Origin: Erythrocercus mccallii
Lineage: Eukaryota > Chordata > Aves > Passeriformes > Dicruridae
Assembly (NCBI GenBank): GCA_013397435.1
Contig: VZRG01001479.1
Span: forward strand, 62,001 to 126,000
DNA: 64,000 nt
Direction of reading: 5' to 3'
Shown: piece by piece, positions 63,501 to 64,000 of the stretch
Numbering within the stretch: the stretch's first letter is position 1
Layout: every line of letters starts with the position of its first letter
Notes under the pieces: generated by a model
Databases searched by the model: none
Seen by the model: the letters and a program-made list of their open reading frames with translations, nothing else
What the model was told of the DNA's origin: nothing
Program-made: the position numbers and the translations under genes

Positions 63501-64000
63501 AGAAAATCACTTAAGGACAAAACATACTTCCAGATGGTCTCTCTTATATTGTACTGCTTTATATACAGGGCCATCTGTAACCCTTTAGTTAATTTCCACT
63601 GGTCTAATTCTGTACTTGCATGTATGTATCTAGAATAGATTTGACCAAAATATGGGGCTTTTATGTACTGTTTGTTGGATATTTTCAGAGTAATATATAA
63701 CAGACCTTGGCTGCTCTGCCCTTTGTGTAGATGCAGAATGCCAAAGGGTAGGGGAATGGCCTCCTCTCATATCTTACCCGATTCTTTGGAGGCTCCTTAA
63801 GTCAAGGGAGTACAGCAAGCAAATTTGGTGTGTCATGTGTACATACAGTGGGAAGCTCTGCATGCTTATTTGAATCCACAGTATTTATAATGAACATGCT
63901 TTATATGAGTGTTTAAAACCCCTGTCCATTTACTGCATTTAAAAATACCTCTCGTCTCTTTTCCCAAAGACAGTCATTTAGAGCTTTCAAGATAATGGTG
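57581..64000. other. Non-coding sequence, no gene recognised
   Basis: AT-rich sequence to the window end. Open frames are at most 93 codons (57765-58046, plus). An A/G-rich simple tract lies at about 62522-62566 and a T-run at about 63481-63499. The segment 61980-62800 is AT-rich with many homeodomain-like TAAT cores and could be conserved non-coding DNA, but only comparison with other genomes could show that. Confidence 0.55.

Overview
The window looks like vertebrate, and specifically bird, nuclear DNA. It is AT-rich and CpG-poor. The repeats I can recognise are avian: several 3'-truncated CR1 LINE copies ending in tandem attctgtg/attctatg-type octamers, and two LTR sequences of avian endogenous-retrovirus type. 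I see no Alu, L1 or B1-like sequence. I cannot name the species or the chromosome.

I find no convincing protein-coding gene, coding exon, tRNA, rRNA or known microRNA. The open reading frames are short (longest 174 codons, minus strand, 45634-46158). They often overlap on both strands, resemble no protein family I know, and largely fit chance in 64 kb of AT-rich DNA. The window is best read as intergenic or long-intron sequence. Either reading is possible because short or non-coding exons cannot be excluded by eye.

Layout. 1-12 kb: unique-looking sequence with a GAAA microsatellite at the left edge, a pyrimidine-to-purine switch near 4.3 kb, a small CR1 tail at 6.55 kb and a short 13-bp repeat triplet at 8.3 kb. 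12.16-12.91 kb: a CR1 copy split by a second CR1, the clearest structure in the window. 13-48 kb: mostly unique sequence with a T/G-rich tract at 14.0 kb, a CR1 end at 17.3 kb, several perfect inverted repeats (14.17, 20.2, 22.2, 26.4, 34.7, 35.3 and 37.8 kb), small microsatellites, and a GC-richer, TATA-bearing patch at 41.0-41.25 kb that could be a promoter. 48.95-49.70 kb: a solo LTR on the minus strand that keeps many CpGs. 53.22-53.52 kb: an older, truncated LTR, also minus. 54.27-54.78 kb: two CR1 ends in opposite orientation. 57.26-57.58 kb: a CpG cluster of unknown meaning. 57.6-64 kb: AT-rich, with no recognised element.

No genes can be shown to work together here. The supported content is retroelement history plus a few candidate regulatory or structural DNA motifs. 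I did not find an undescribed biological system.
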